DNA of 64,000 nt from DAOTZR01 sp034432595 (GCA_034432595.1 DAOUBT010000004.1:26684-90683), one strand, 5' to 3'; counted from the first letter of the stretch, positions 1 through 8,445 are shown. A program made the numbers and translations. Notes: a model not told the origin generated them from the sequence alone.

Positions 1-912
1 AGTCTGCCGGGTGGTCCTGCGTTGATCAAGACTGCCCCTGTGGCCGTTCAGGCGGAGACGTGGGTGAAATTCACGCCGGGCGTGCAACTCAGTCCGGGCG
101 TCCACTCCATCGCCACACAGGGAGAGGTGGTCACCTACACCCATACGATCACCAACACCGGCACAGGTGTGGATACCTTCGACCTGAGCGTGGTCTCGTC
201 CCATAACTGGCCTATCCTGTACCGTCCGCCAGAGCAAATCACCCTGGCCGCGGGTGAGGCGCACGCCTTCAGCGTGGTGCTGAAAGTGCCACAGACAGCT
301 TACAGTGGGACGTTGGACATCCTTACCATTACCGCACGCTCGACGAGTTTCACCTCCACGGTGGCCACGGCGGAAGACCGTACCCTTGTCCAGGGCACGC
401 CGAGCTTCCGGCTGTACCTGCCTGTCATCTACCGCGGTTATCCGCCTGACGGCGTGAACTTGATTGTGACGGGCATCCAGATTGGCCCGTTGGACACTCA
501 AGGGACGGCGGTCATCACCGTGACCACGATGAACATCGGCAATCAACCGGTGGCCTACGGCAACAATTTCTACGTGGACCTGTACATTTTCTATGAGGAC
601 CCCTACATGCCACCGCCACTGACGGCGGGGAACCGGTACTGGGGCGTGCAGGGCCACTGGTATCAGCCGGGAGCATCGGTCGTCCTGACCACAACCTACT
701 CCTTCCCTGTGGGCGCCAACTGGACTTTCTACGCTCAGGTGGACACCGATAAACACGTGGTTGAATGGAACGAAAACGATAATGTTTACGGTCCATTGAC
801 GCGCTATCTGGCGCCGCCCGGCGCGGGTATCAACAACCTGAACATGATTCCGCAGATGCCGCGTCCGGTGCCGTTGACCCAGCCGCGTCCGGTGCCGCCG
901 CTCCAGCCATAG
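1..912 (+). CDS. C-terminal part of a secreted CARDB-type protein (5' end outside window)
   Basis: The reading frame is open from base 1, so this is the C-terminal ~303 residues of a larger gene. A TTG at 22 is only an internal codon. The first ~110 residues resemble a NEW3/CARDB-type beta-sandwich (THTITNTGTGVDTFDLSV, then a run ending in hydrophobic/Thr strands). A short LYLPVIYR motif of the kind common in Chloroflexota secreted proteins follows. A second CARDB-like domain comes next (NLIVTGIQIGPLDTQGTA ... VDTDKHVVEWNENDN). The tail is Pro-rich (PRPVPLTQPRPVPP). These domains usually mediate extracellular adhesion or substrate positioning in surface enzymes, including S8 proteases; the enzymatic part would lie upstream. 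Localisation outside the cell is inferred from the domain type because the signal peptide is not visible. Confidence 0.75.
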   Translation, partial: SLPGGPALIKTAPVAVQAETWVKFTPGVQLSPGVHSIATQGEVVTYTHTITNTGTGVDTFDLSVVSSHNWPILYRPPEQITLAAGEAHAFSVVLKVPQTAYSGTLDILTITARSTSFTSTVATAEDRTLVQGTPSFRLYLPVIYRGYPPDGVNLIVTGIQIGPLDTQGTAVITVTTMNIGNQPVAYGNNFYVDLYIFYEDPYMPPPLTAGNRYWGVQGHWYQPGASVVLTTTYSFPVGANWTFYAQVDTDKHVVEWNENDNVYGPLTRYLAPPGAGINNLNMIPQMPRPVPLTQPRPVPPLQP

Positions 913-937
913 CGCGCGGCGAGGCAAGTCAGGCAGG

Positions 938-969
938 CCAGTCTGTTGGGATAACACCCAACAGGCTGG
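938..969 (+). terminator. Hairpin terminator after the CARDB gene
   Basis: A 13-bp stem (CCAGTCTGTTGGG with CCCAACAGGCTGG, one G-T pair) closes a 6-nt loop, 25 nt after the stop codon. There is no T-tract, so the call rests on the stem and its position. Confidence 0.55.
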
Positions 970-1131
970 CCGCCCGATATCGAGTCGCCCCATGCGGGTT
1001 CAGACATCAGTAAGGGACCGCGCTCCCACCCGGAGCAGCGCCGGGCATCGCTCCGCCGGGTTTTCAACCGACGATCCTTAACCTTGCGGGCATCCACAAG
1101 CTGATCAGACGTGGCGGGCGTTGATGAGCAC

Positions 1132-1159
1132 TTGACTATTTAGCCATTTCGGATACTTT
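1132..1159 (+). promoter_or_regulatory. Sigma-70-like promoter for the 1.2-4.7 kb operon
   Basis: TTGACT at 1132-1137 and TACTTT at 1154-1159 are separated by 16 bp. This would place the start site near 1166, just before the dyad at 1172-1194 and about 80 nt before the first start codon. Confidence 0.45.
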
Positions 1160-1171
1160 TAAGAGGGATGG

Positions 1172-1194
1172 GTCAACGTCAGCGCGACGTTAAC
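1172..1194. promoter_or_regulatory. Operator-like dyad downstream of the promoter
   Basis: GTCAACGTC at 1172-1180 and GACGTTAAC at 1186-1194 form a 9-bp dyad with one mismatch and a 5-bp centre, at the predicted transcription start. Its position suits a repressor operator. No regulator is encoded next to it. Confidence 0.35.
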
Positions 1195-1244
1195 CAGACC
1201 TGAAATTGTACCATGATGGTATCCAACCAATCAAAGGGGGATTT

Positions 1245-1706
1245 ATGCGCAAACTCTTAACCTGGATCGCCTTATCCCTTTTGCTGTTACTGGCGCTTCC
1301 GTCCATGTTGGAGGCCCATCCAGTCTACCAGATCACGCCAACCGGCACACCGCGAGATACGCCCACGCCCATCGGCACACCCACCACGCCGCCGCCGTCG
1401 CCGACCACGCCGCCACCGACTACGCCGCCGCCGTCGCCGACCACGCCGTCGCCGACCACGCCGCCACCGACCACGCCAACGACGGCGTCGCCCAGTCCGA
1501 CGAATACGTCCACCAACACGCCCACTCGCACGCCGACCAAAACGCCGGGTTCATTGCCCTGGACTGGCCTGAGCCTGAACGGTGGCCTTTCCTGGCTGAC
1601 GGCGGGCCTTTCCGCCGTGCTGCTGGTGACGCTGCTGATTTCGGTGCGCGTGTTGCGTCATCGTTATTCCCGAAACCCGGAGGAAACCCAAACGGATAAG
1701 GATTAG
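1245..1706 (+). CDS. Surface protein with Thr/Pro stalk and LPWTG sorting-like signal
   Basis: The start is the ATG at 1245, preceded at the right distance by AAAGGGGG; an upstream in-frame TTG has no ribosome site. The 153-residue product has a signal peptide (RKLLTWIALSLLLLLALP). A low-complexity stalk of TPPP/TTPSP/TPT repeats covers about residues 30-98. LPWTG lies at residues 104-108, followed by a ~25-residue hydrophobic segment and a short basic tail (RVLRHRYSRN). This order is the classical cell-wall sorting signal, so sortase anchoring is possible, although no sortase is visible here. The alternative is a simple C-terminally membrane-anchored stalk protein. It is first in an apparent operon, 6 bp before the PLP enzyme gene. 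Confidence 0.75.
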   Translation: MRKLLTWIALSLLLLLALPSMLEAHPVYQITPTGTPRDTPTPIGTPTTPPPSPTTPPPTTPPPSPTTPSPTTPPPTTPTTASPSPTNTSTNTPTRTPTKTPGSLPWTGLSLNGGLSWLTAGLSAVLLVTLLISVRVLRHRYSRNPEETQTDKD

Positions 1707-1712
1707 TCACTT

Positions 1713-2861
1713 ATGCCGACTCAGGACCTGCGCTCTCTCTACCTCCTCCGCCCCGACGTGATCTTTCTCAATCACGGGTCCTTTGGTGCCTGTCCGCGTC
1801 CGGTCTTTGAAGCTTACCAGGCCTGGCAACTGGAGCTGGAACGTCAGCCGGTTGAGTTTCTGGGGCGTCGGCATGATGAGCTGTTAGCCGAAGCGCGCCG
1901 CGCCTTAGGTGCCTACGTCAACGCCGACCCTGACGACCTGGTGTTTGTGCCGAATGCAACGACTGGCCTGAATATTATCGCGCGCTCCATTCCCATCGGC
2001 CCAAATGATGAGGTGTTGGCCACCGATCAGGAATACGGCGCTATGGATCGTATGTGGCGTTTCACCTGCCTGCAAAGCGGTGGACGCTACGTCCGACAGG
2101 CGGTTCCGCTGCCCATTCAGGATGGAACGGATATTCTGGAGGCGGTATGGAACGGCGTGAACCGCAACACGCACATCCTGTTCATCAGTCACATCACGTC
2201 CAGCACGGCCATCATCAACCCGCTCAAATCCTTGCTGGCCTGCGCACGGGATTTGGGCATCATCACCATTGTGGATGGCGCTCATGCGCCGGGGCAGATC
2301 CCGCTCAATTTGCGGGAATTGGGCGCGGATTTTTACGTGGGCAATTGTCACAAATGGATGATGGCCCCCAAGGGCGCGGCTTTCCTGTATGCCCGCAAGG
2401 AAATGCAACCTTTGCTCGATCCGCTGGTGGTGAGCTGGGGTTGGGAGCCGGAAAAGCCCGGCCCATCGCGTTTCATAGACCTGCATCAGTATCAGGGCAC
2501 GCGCGACATCTCGGCTTACCTGAGCGTGCCGGAAGCCATCCGCTTCATGCAGGAGCACAACTGGCCGCAGGTCCAACAGGAGTGCCATCTTTTGCTGCGC
2601 TATGCACGGGAGCGTATCACCGCCCTGACGGGGTTGCCCCCGTTGACGCCCGACACACCGGATTACTACGCGCAAATGGCGGCTTTCCCGCTCCCACCCT
2701 GCAACGCTGAGACGCTGAAGCAACGCCTTTACGACGATTACCGGATTGAGGTACCCATCATCAAATGGAATGGACAGACGTTGCTGCGCGTTTCCGTGCA
2801 GGCCTACAACACGCAGGCGGATATAGATGCGCTCATTGACGCGCTAACGGTCCTGTTGTAG
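1713..2861 (+). CDS. PLP-dependent class V aminotransferase-fold enzyme (isopenicillin-N-epimerase-like)
   Basis: A 382-residue fold-type I PLP enzyme of the class V aminotransferase/cysteine desulfurase superfamily. The N-terminal FLNHGSFGACPRPV matches the isopenicillin N epimerase-like subgroup. VPNATTGLN is the phosphate-binding region, and IVDGAHAPGQIPL carries the Asp that contacts the PLP ring. GNCHKWMMAPKG contains the predicted Schiff-base Lys214. There is no mobile Cys loop typical of desulfurases, so racemisation/epimerisation or C-S/C-N lyase chemistry on an amino acid is more likely. The substrate cannot be read from the sequence. The full family length is present. It lies 6 bp after the surface protein gene and 35 bp before a small gene, so co-transcription is likely. 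Confidence 0.85.
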   Translation: MPTQDLRSLYLLRPDVIFLNHGSFGACPRPVFEAYQAWQLELERQPVEFLGRRHDELLAEARRALGAYVNADPDDLVFVPNATTGLNIIARSIPIGPNDEVLATDQEYGAMDRMWRFTCLQSGGRYVRQAVPLPIQDGTDILEAVWNGVNRNTHILFISHITSSTAIINPLKSLLACARDLGIITIVDGAHAPGQIPLNLRELGADFYVGNCHKWMMAPKGAAFLYARKEMQPLLDPLVVSWGWEPEKPGPSRFIDLHQYQGTRDISAYLSVPEAIRFMQEHNWPQVQQECHLLLRYARERITALTGLPPLTPDTPDYYAQMAAFPLPPCNAETLKQRLYDDYRIEVPIIKWNGQTLLRVSVQAYNTQADIDALIDALTVLL

Positions 2862-2896
2862 ATTCGCTGGAACCTACCAAATTCAAGGGGTGAACC

Positions 2897-3100
2897 GTGT
2901 ATATTGTAGCCGAACTCAAAGATGATCAGAACAGGCCCTTAGGCCTGCTGGCTGCCATGCCTAAAGAATTCCGAACCGGCTCAAAAGGCTTTTTTGCCAG
3001 CGGCAAAATTGTCATCGAGGGAAAACGCTATCAGGTACAGGTGCAACTGGTCGAAATCGGCAGCAAAGCGACAACGGAAAGTACACCTTCGGAAACATGA
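2897..3100 (+). CDS. Small conserved-looking protein of unknown function
   Basis: A 67-residue protein with a GTG start, preceded by an AGGGGTG-type ribosome site. The sequence is soluble and beta-rich, with FRTGSKGFFASGKIVIEGKRYQVQVQ suggesting a compact barrel or SH3-like strand set. There are no Cys residues and no membrane segment. The stop overlaps the next start by 4 bases (ATGA), typical of translational coupling with the VOC gene. I do not recognise the family. Confidence 0.6.
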   Translation: MYIVAELKDDQNRPLGLLAAMPKEFRTGSKGFFASGKIVIEGKRYQVQVQLVEIGSKATTESTPSET

Positions 3101-3465
3101 TGGAGCTGACCGGTAGCATCATCTTTTTGCCAACCCGCGACCTGAACGCGACACATCAATTTTACGCCAACCTTTTGCAACTTCCCCTGATCCGGGACCA
3201 GGGAGATTGTCGCATTTACCGGCTCAGCGATGCCGCGTATGTGGGTTTTTGTCAACGCGCCACCTTACCTCAACCACCGGAAAGCGTCATCCTGACCCTT
3301 CTGGTGGAAGACGTGGATGAACTATACGCCATCTTGACCGCACAAGGAGCGGTCAGCGAGCGTACCCCACAGCTCAACGCGACCTACCGCATCTATCACG
3401 CCTTCCTCCGCGATCCCAACGGCTATCGTCTTGAAATTCAACGCTTCCTTGAGCCACTAAGTTAA
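3097..3465 (+). CDS. VOC (glyoxalase/bleomycin-resistance) family protein
   Basis: A 122-residue single-domain protein with the vicinal-oxygen-chelate pattern. There is an N-terminal strand (GSIIFLPTRDLNATHQFY), a central linker with the second beta-alpha-beta module (LTLLVEDVDELYAILTAQG), and a C-terminal FLRDPNGYRLEIQRF where the Glu is the usual metal ligand. The N-terminal His found in many glyoxalases is not obvious, so metal binding may be partial. Such proteins act on small molecules by isomerisation, dioxygenation or sequestration, and the substrate is unknown. It overlaps the preceding small gene by 4 bases and ends 11 bases before the kinase gene. Confidence 0.8.
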   Translation: MMELTGSIIFLPTRDLNATHQFYANLLQLPLIRDQGDCRIYRLSDAAYVGFCQRATLPQPPESVILTLLVEDVDELYAILTAQGAVSERTPQLNATYRIYHAFLRDPNGYRLEIQRFLEPLS

Positions 3466-3476
3466 AGGAGGGCGCA

Positions 3477-4748
3477 GTGGAAGCTATCCAACAGCAGATG
3501 CAACACCTCCAGAAGCGACTGGCTGAACTGGAGCGCGAAAAGCAGCACCTGGAAAAGCTGGTACGCATCAGCCGGATGCTGAGCGCCACGCTGGACTTGA
3601 ATCAACTGCTGCAAATTATCCTGGATACGGCATCAGAAACCTTAGGGGCAGAATCCACCTCTATCTTACTTGAAGATGCACGCACAGGTGAACTTTACTT
3701 CGCCGCCGCCACCGGTACCCCGGTCGAAGAACTGCGCAAAATTAAAGTACCCATGGAAGGGAGCATCGCCGGGACGATTTACCGCACAGGTGAACCGCAA
3801 ATCGTCAACGACTTCCAGAAGGACCCGCGCCACTTCAAAGGAGTGGATGAGAAAATTGAACACGTCACCCATTCCCTTATCGGGGTGCCGATGGTGGTGC
3901 GGCAGCGCTGTATTGGGGTGCTGGAGGTGGTGAACAAACAAGAGGGGCTTTTTACCGAAGAGGACGTGAGAATCCTCAGCGATCTGGCCGCACAGGCCGC
4001 TTTAGCCATCGAGAATGCGCGTCTGGTCGCCCGCCTGCGCGAGGCCAATCTGCGCTTGGCCGAACTGGATAAGCTCAAGTCGGATTTTATCAGTATTGCC
4101 TCCCATGAGCTGCGCACCCCTCTAGGCCTCATCCTGGGATATGCCAGCTTTTTACAAGAGCAGGTCTCGGCAGATATGAGCGCACAGGTCGAAATGGTGC
4201 TGCGCGCTGCCACGCAATTGCAAAGCCTCATCGAAACCATGACCAACCTGCAATATCTGGAAAGCGGCGCTTTTCAGCTTAAACGTGAGGAACTGGTGTT
4301 GCAGGATATCGCCGCCGAGGTGGTGCTGGAGTGGCGCCCCATGGCCGATAACAAACGGCAAACCCTGCGTGAGCGCTACCCCTACAAACCTGTCCGCGTC
4401 TTTGCCGACCGCTCGATGCTCAACACCATTATCGCTAACCTTTTGCATAACGCGATCAAGTTTACCCCCACAGGCGGCACTATCGAGGTGGCGATTCAAG
4501 TGCAAACTTCGACCGTAGCTGTCAGCGTTACCGATACCGGTCCTGGCATCCCCAAAGAAGACCTGGAACGCATTTTCGAGCCGTTCTATCAGGCGGAAGA
4601 TCACCTGACGCGCCACCATGATGGCCTGGGACTGGGGTTATCGGTTGCCAGGGGGATGGTGGAAAGCCACGGCGGACGCATCTGGGCCGAAAGTGTGCCT
4701 GGACGCGGAAGCCGCTTTGTCTTCACGCTGCCGTTGAAGCCCGGATAA
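3477..4748 (+). CDS. Soluble GAF-domain sensor histidine kinase
   Basis: A 423-residue cytoplasmic kinase with no membrane segment. The GTG start follows AAAGGAGGG. Residues 1-30 form a coiled coil and a GAF domain covers ~30-185. The HisKA box (ASHELRTPL) carries the phospho-acceptor His210. The HATPase has its N box (LLHNAIKFTPTGG), G1 (DTGPGIP) and G2 (GLGLGLSVARG). It should sense a small ligand or redox state through GAF and phosphorylate a receiver; none is adjacent, so this is an orphan kinase by position. It ends the operon-like run that starts at 1245. Confidence 0.93.
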   Translation: MEAIQQQMQHLQKRLAELEREKQHLEKLVRISRMLSATLDLNQLLQIILDTASETLGAESTSILLEDARTGELYFAAATGTPVEELRKIKVPMEGSIAGTIYRTGEPQIVNDFQKDPRHFKGVDEKIEHVTHSLIGVPMVVRQRCIGVLEVVNKQEGLFTEEDVRILSDLAAQAALAIENARLVARLREANLRLAELDKLKSDFISIASHELRTPLGLILGYASFLQEQVSADMSAQVEMVLRAATQLQSLIETMTNLQYLESGAFQLKREELVLQDIAAEVVLEWRPMADNKRQTLRERYPYKPVRVFADRSMLNTIIANLLHNAIKFTPTGGTIEVAIQVQTSTVAVSVTDTGPGIPKEDLERIFEPFYQAEDHLTRHHDGLGLGLSVARGMVESHGGRIWAESVPGRGSRFVFTLPLKPG

Positions 4749-4967
4749 GTAGAACCGTGGGAGTTTCTAAGTATGGTCCGGCTTTTAGCATCGCTCCCCC
4801 ACCCTGTCTCAAAAAGCCCTGGTATTTTCCAGTGTCTTCTGCAGTGTGCGGGTTTATTCGACTAAACTCTGACCAACAAGAAACCGTTTTAGCCCAACAC
4901 GGTGACACCCCGATACCCATACCCGAAGCGCCCTGCCTGCGCTCCGTTTGTCTGTAAGGAGGTGGTC

Positions 4968-7304
4968 ATGCGCAAAGTCAGGCTTATCCTGTTCGCCCTG
5001 ATACTCCTGCTTTGGATGGAAGGGTTCTCCATCCCGGCACGCGCACAGGCTGATGATGACGCGGCGCTGCTGGAGCGCTATGCCCCGGTCTTCTATTTCC
5101 ATCCAGATGAGTACTTCCGCCCCCAACCCGTGGAGGTGATGCTGCCCGAAGCGCGCCTGCGCCGCAGCTCCCCCTTCTGGTTCGATGTGAACGTCCTGGC
5201 TTCGCTCAACCTGCGCGATTTCTTAAACCTGCCACCGGAAAAGAGCTTCTTCCTCGACGTGTGGTATGGGAGCGAGGGGAGCGCCGCCACCGATTACACG
5301 GCCCACCGCAGTTATTACCGCGCGCTCCTCAGCCCGGAGGCGGGCGGACCTGAGCCTGCGGTGTACGGACGGGTCCACCGCGACGCGCAGGGCCACATCA
5401 CCGTGCAGTATTGGGCGTTCTATTTCTACAACGACTGGTTCAACAAACACGAAGGCGACTGGGAAATGCTACAGGTCATGCTGGACCCCGACGGCACGCC
5501 GCGCTGGGTGGTGTACAGTCAGCATCACGGTGGAACGCGCCGCGCCTGGGAGGATACGCCGCGCTACGCACAGACTCATCCCATGGTGTACGTGGCGAAG
5601 GGATCGCACGCTAATTATTTCGCCGGCGATGAGAGTTATCCCAACGGCATGACGATTGGCAAGACGCGCGTGGAGCTGCTCGACCGCACCGGTAGCGTGG
5701 AGCAACTGCGTCCGCGCGTCATCCGCCTGCCGGAGCGCGCGGAAGTGGTCGCCAATCCGGCAGCCTGGCCGGGCGCCGAATGGCTGCCTTACCGCGGGCG
5801 TTGGGGGGAAAACGCGCCTCAGGGCGATTTCAGCGGTCCCTATGGGCCAGCGGATAAGGGCACGCAATGGGACGATCCCTACGCCTGGGGCATGGCTCAA
5901 CCGCTGGATGTGGAGGTGTGGTACGCGCACCGCCTGCGCGTGTTCGCCTCTGTGCCAATCAGCGCCACGCTCAATACCGCGCCCGGCGCTTCCCTCGCCG
6001 GCGTCGAGACGCTCAGCCACGGTCTCATCCTGCACAGCGACCCGCCGGAAGAGGGCGTTGTCATCACCTTACAGGCCGCGCCTGATACCGAGATGGATGT
6101 TAGCGCGACCTGGCCCGAACGCAGCGCGGCGCGCGTCACGCACTGGAGGTTCGCCAACGTGCGCTTTGATGCCACCGGCACGGCCCTGCTCTTCCTGGGG
6201 CCCACATCCCCCAAAATTGTAGTAGGGCAGATGAGCTACCTGCCCACCACGAGCAGCAGTAACAGCGCCACGTGGGATACTCCCGACCTGGTGTGGATGG
6301 GAAGCCTGCTTACCGCGCAAGAGGTGGCGGTGGGCTTCGGTTGGATTCTCGTCGGCAGCATCCTGCCCGCCCTGGTGCTGCTGGGACTGGTGTATAACCT
6401 GGATTATTACGAACGCGAACCGAAGCGGCTGGTGTTCTTTACGTTCGTGTGGGGCGCTGTGCCCGCGGTGCTGGTGCTCGTAGGGGCGGCTATCTTCTTC
6501 CGCCTGCCCACCTCGCCCCTGACACGCGAAGCGCATATCGCGTTACGCGCCGGGTTGCTCAGCGCAGCAGCGCAGGAGCTGATCAAGGGCGCAGCGGTGT
6601 TTTTCATTTTCTGGCGCTACCGGCGCGAGTTCGACGGGGTGTTCGACGGCATCGTTTACGGTGCGACGGTGGGGTTCGGCTTCGCCATGATGAGTCAGTT
6701 GCTCCGTCAGCTCAGCGATTTTGTGCTGTGGGGCTTTTCCAGCATGACGTTGGAGACGTGGGCGCAGGGGGTGCTCTTTGCCCTGCATCAGGCCATGTAC
6801 AGCGCGTTTTTCGGCGCGTCGCTGGGTTGGGCACGGCTTTCTAATGACCGCAAGGCGCGGGTTTACGTGCCGGTTTTGGGGATGGTGGCCGCCATCGGCG
6901 CGCACGGGTTGCATTTGCGCTGGCTGAACAGCCTGCAAGGGCTGACGCCGGCTTTCGTCGTGCTTTCGCTGGCAGGGCTGTTGTTCACGGTGGGGGTAGG
7001 GATATGGGCTTTGTATCGTCAGCGCGTCTGGCTGGAGGCCATGCTCCCCCAATGGGAGAGCCTGGGGGTGAGCGCAAGTTTGTTGAAGCCGGGACGACGC
7101 TGGTGGTATGAGACGCGCGCGCTCTTCCGCCATGGGCCGCGCGCCTGGCGCGCGCTGCGGCGCTTCCATAGCTTGCTGATGGAGTGGGCTTTCAAGGCGG
7201 AACAGGCACGACTCCGCCCCGATGAGGCCGCGCTGGCGCAGGAGGCAGAACAGCTACAGGCGCGCCTGCTCGCTTTGTGGCCGCGCGTCAAGGGATACTT
7301 GTAG
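4968..7304 (+). CDS. Fusion of Vps62-like domain and PrsW-like intramembrane protease
   Basis: The ATG at 4968 follows TAAGGAGGTGG. The 778-residue product begins with a signal peptide (LILFALILLLWMEGF...ARAQA). A Vps62-like extracellular domain follows, about residues 30-330 (YAPVFYFHPDEYFRPQ, YNDWFNKHEGDWE, YSQHHGG, VAKGSHANYF). After residue ~465 there is a multi-helix membrane domain typical of PrsW proteases. It shows AQELIKG at 535-541 where the family has EExxK, so the first Glu is Gln536. It also has FDGVFDGIVYGATVG, HQAMYSAFFG with His607 and GAHGLHLRW with His646. PrsW cleaves membrane-bound anti-sigma factors or similar clients, and the outer domain may sense or recruit the substrate. 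A cytosolic tail of ~100 charged residues ends the protein. Confidence 0.8.
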   Translation: MRKVRLILFALILLLWMEGFSIPARAQADDDAALLERYAPVFYFHPDEYFRPQPVEVMLPEARLRRSSPFWFDVNVLASLNLRDFLNLPPEKSFFLDVWYGSEGSAATDYTAHRSYYRALLSPEAGGPEPAVYGRVHRDAQGHITVQYWAFYFYNDWFNKHEGDWEMLQVMLDPDGTPRWVVYSQHHGGTRRAWEDTPRYAQTHPMVYVAKGSHANYFAGDESYPNGMTIGKTRVELLDRTGSVEQLRPRVIRLPERAEVVANPAAWPGAEWLPYRGRWGENAPQGDFSGPYGPADKGTQWDDPYAWGMAQPLDVEVWYAHRLRVFASVPISATLNTAPGASLAGVETLSHGLILHSDPPEEGVVITLQAAPDTEMDVSATWPERSAARVTHWRFANVRFDATGTALLFLGPTSPKIVVGQMSYLPTTSSSNSATWDTPDLVWMGSLLTAQEVAVGFGWILVGSILPALVLLGLVYNLDYYEREPKRLVFFTFVWGAVPAVLVLVGAAIFFRLPTSPLTREAHIALRAGLLSAAAQELIKGAAVFFIFWRYRREFDGVFDGIVYGATVGFGFAMMSQLLRQLSDFVLWGFSSMTLETWAQGVLFALHQAMYSAFFGASLGWARLSNDRKARVYVPVLGMVAAIGAHGLHLRWLNSLQGLTPAFVVLSLAGLLFTVGVGIWALYRQRVWLEAMLPQWESLGVSASLLKPGRRWWYETRALFRHGPRAWRALRRFHSLLMEWAFKAEQARLRPDEAALAQEAEQLQARLLALWPRVKGYL

Positions 7305-7406
7305 ATGGGGAACTGAACTGCGGCGAGAGTCGTCATAGTACAAATTCAGGGCCTTTTGTAACGTCAGGCACAAGATCAGAGCAAAGGGCTGGAAGCGGGA
7401 GGAGAT

Positions 7407-7964
7407 ATGCGTCAGGTGTGGAAATGGCTGCTTTTGAGTGTGCTCTTGGGAGCGGGAATGGGTTTGCTGGTCAAAACGCCGGTCAAGGCCTGTTCCTGTA
7501 TGCCGCCGGGCGATCCGAAAATAGAGTTGGAACAGGCCACGGCAGTTTTCAGCGGGCGCGTGTACAGCATGGAGGCTTCGGGCGGGGCGCTGTGGGTGCA
7601 TTTTGAGGTCTCCGAAGTGTGGAAGGGGCCTTATCAATCCCTGATCACCGTGCGCACGGCAACCGATAGCGCCGCCTGCGGCTACACATTCGCAGAAGGC
7701 GTGGAGTATCTTGTGTATGCCAACGGGGATACCAATGATTTACAGGTGAACTTGTGCAGCCGCACCCGTCCGCGCATGGACGCCGCCGAGGATATAGGAA
7801 TCCTTGGACCGGGGACACCTGTCAGTCAAATGGAAGGAAGCCCGGCGAAGAACACTTTTGATCCCAACCGGGTGTTGGCGCCGGTGGTGGGGATCCTCAG
7901 CGGGGCGATTGTGGTGGGCATTTTGCTCGGCGGGTTATTGGATTTCCGGCCCGTGGTACGGTAA
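7407..7964 (+). CDS. Secreted netrin/TIMP-like (NTR) domain protein with C-terminal anchor
   Basis: A 185-residue protein starting at an ATG after GGGAGGAG. The N-terminal signal peptide ends close to KACSCMPPGDP, so the mature protein begins with the CSC motif typical of TIMP/NTR-fold proteins. It continues with VFSGRVYSM, VWKGPYQSLITVRT, ACGYTFAEGVEYLVYA and a late Cys (VNLCSRTRP). A C-terminal hydrophobic helix (VLAPVVGILSGAIVVGILLGG) anchors it in the membrane. In animals this fold inhibits metalloproteases; the bacterial members have no known function. It lies ~100 bp after the Vps62-PrsW gene, itself a predicted metalloprotease. Confidence 0.75.
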   Translation: MRQVWKWLLLSVLLGAGMGLLVKTPVKACSCMPPGDPKIELEQATAVFSGRVYSMEASGGALWVHFEVSEVWKGPYQSLITVRTATDSAACGYTFAEGVEYLVYANGDTNDLQVNLCSRTRPRMDAAEDIGILGPGTPVSQMEGSPAKNTFDPNRVLAPVVGILSGAIVVGILLGGLLDFRPVVR

Positions 7965-8003
7965 AGCGGTTCGGATTCCAGGTCAACGCGGACCGTATCC
8001 ACA

Positions 8004-8040
8004 CCAAACGGCGCGGGGAAGGGTATCCCCGCGCCGTTGG
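8004..8040. terminator. Bidirectional terminator between convergent genes
   Basis: A near-perfect 15-bp stem (CCAAACGGCGCGGGGA against TCCCCGCGCCGTTGG, one bulged A) sits between the + gene ending at 7964 and the - gene ending at 8058. Confidence 0.7.
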
Positions 8041-8057
8041 TGCAGGATAGGGAAACG

Positions 8058-8291
8058 TCAGGCAGGCTTATGGTTGGCTTCGCTGGCTGCCACAGCAGCC
8101 AACAGGGCTTTGGCTAACCTGCGCGCCTGCTCCGGTGTGATAAAGATGTTACTCTCATCGCCGATGAAGAGTTTTTCGTCTTTAGGGCAGTCTTCAAGGA
8201 TAGAGATGCAGATGTTATCTTCGTAGCCCCTGTCTTCTTCGCTGTAGTAGATCGTTACCCGCAAAGAACCATCCAACAACGTAATGGTCAT
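8058..8291 (-). CDS. Small acidic hypothetical protein
   Basis: A 77-residue protein with an ATG start at 8291 and a strong AAAGGAGG ribosome site. It reads as a beta-sheet N-terminal half (MTITLLDGSLRVTIYYSEED) with many Asp/Glu residues. An amphipathic helix (PEQARRLAKALLAAVAA) ends it. There are no catalytic motifs. It is convergent with the NTR gene and shares a terminator with it. It stands alone on the minus strand, and its start faces the promoter of the AAA island. Function unknown. Confidence 0.65.
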   Translation of the reverse strand: MTITLLDGSLRVTIYYSEEDRGYEDNICISILEDCPKDEKLFIGDESNIFITPEQARRLAKALLAAVAASEANHKPA

Positions 8292-8445
8292 CGCTACCTC
8301 CTTTGGATTCCATGTGTAGCGGCAGGAAAGCTCTGACCGCGGTGCTTTGATTGTAATCCGTTACCCAAAACGCGCAAGTCGGCAGTCTGAGGACAATTCT
8401 GAATAGAATCGGCGTGGCTGACAAAGGGAAAGCGCGGCTGCAAAA

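Larger units (their letters stand above)
913..1244. other. Intergenic region with terminator, promoter and dyad
   Basis: This gene-free stretch holds the terminator at 938-969, a GC-rich segment with short inverted repeats around 1020-1065, a promoter-like pair at 1132-1159 and a dyad at 1172-1194. Nothing in it looks coding. Confidence 0.6.
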
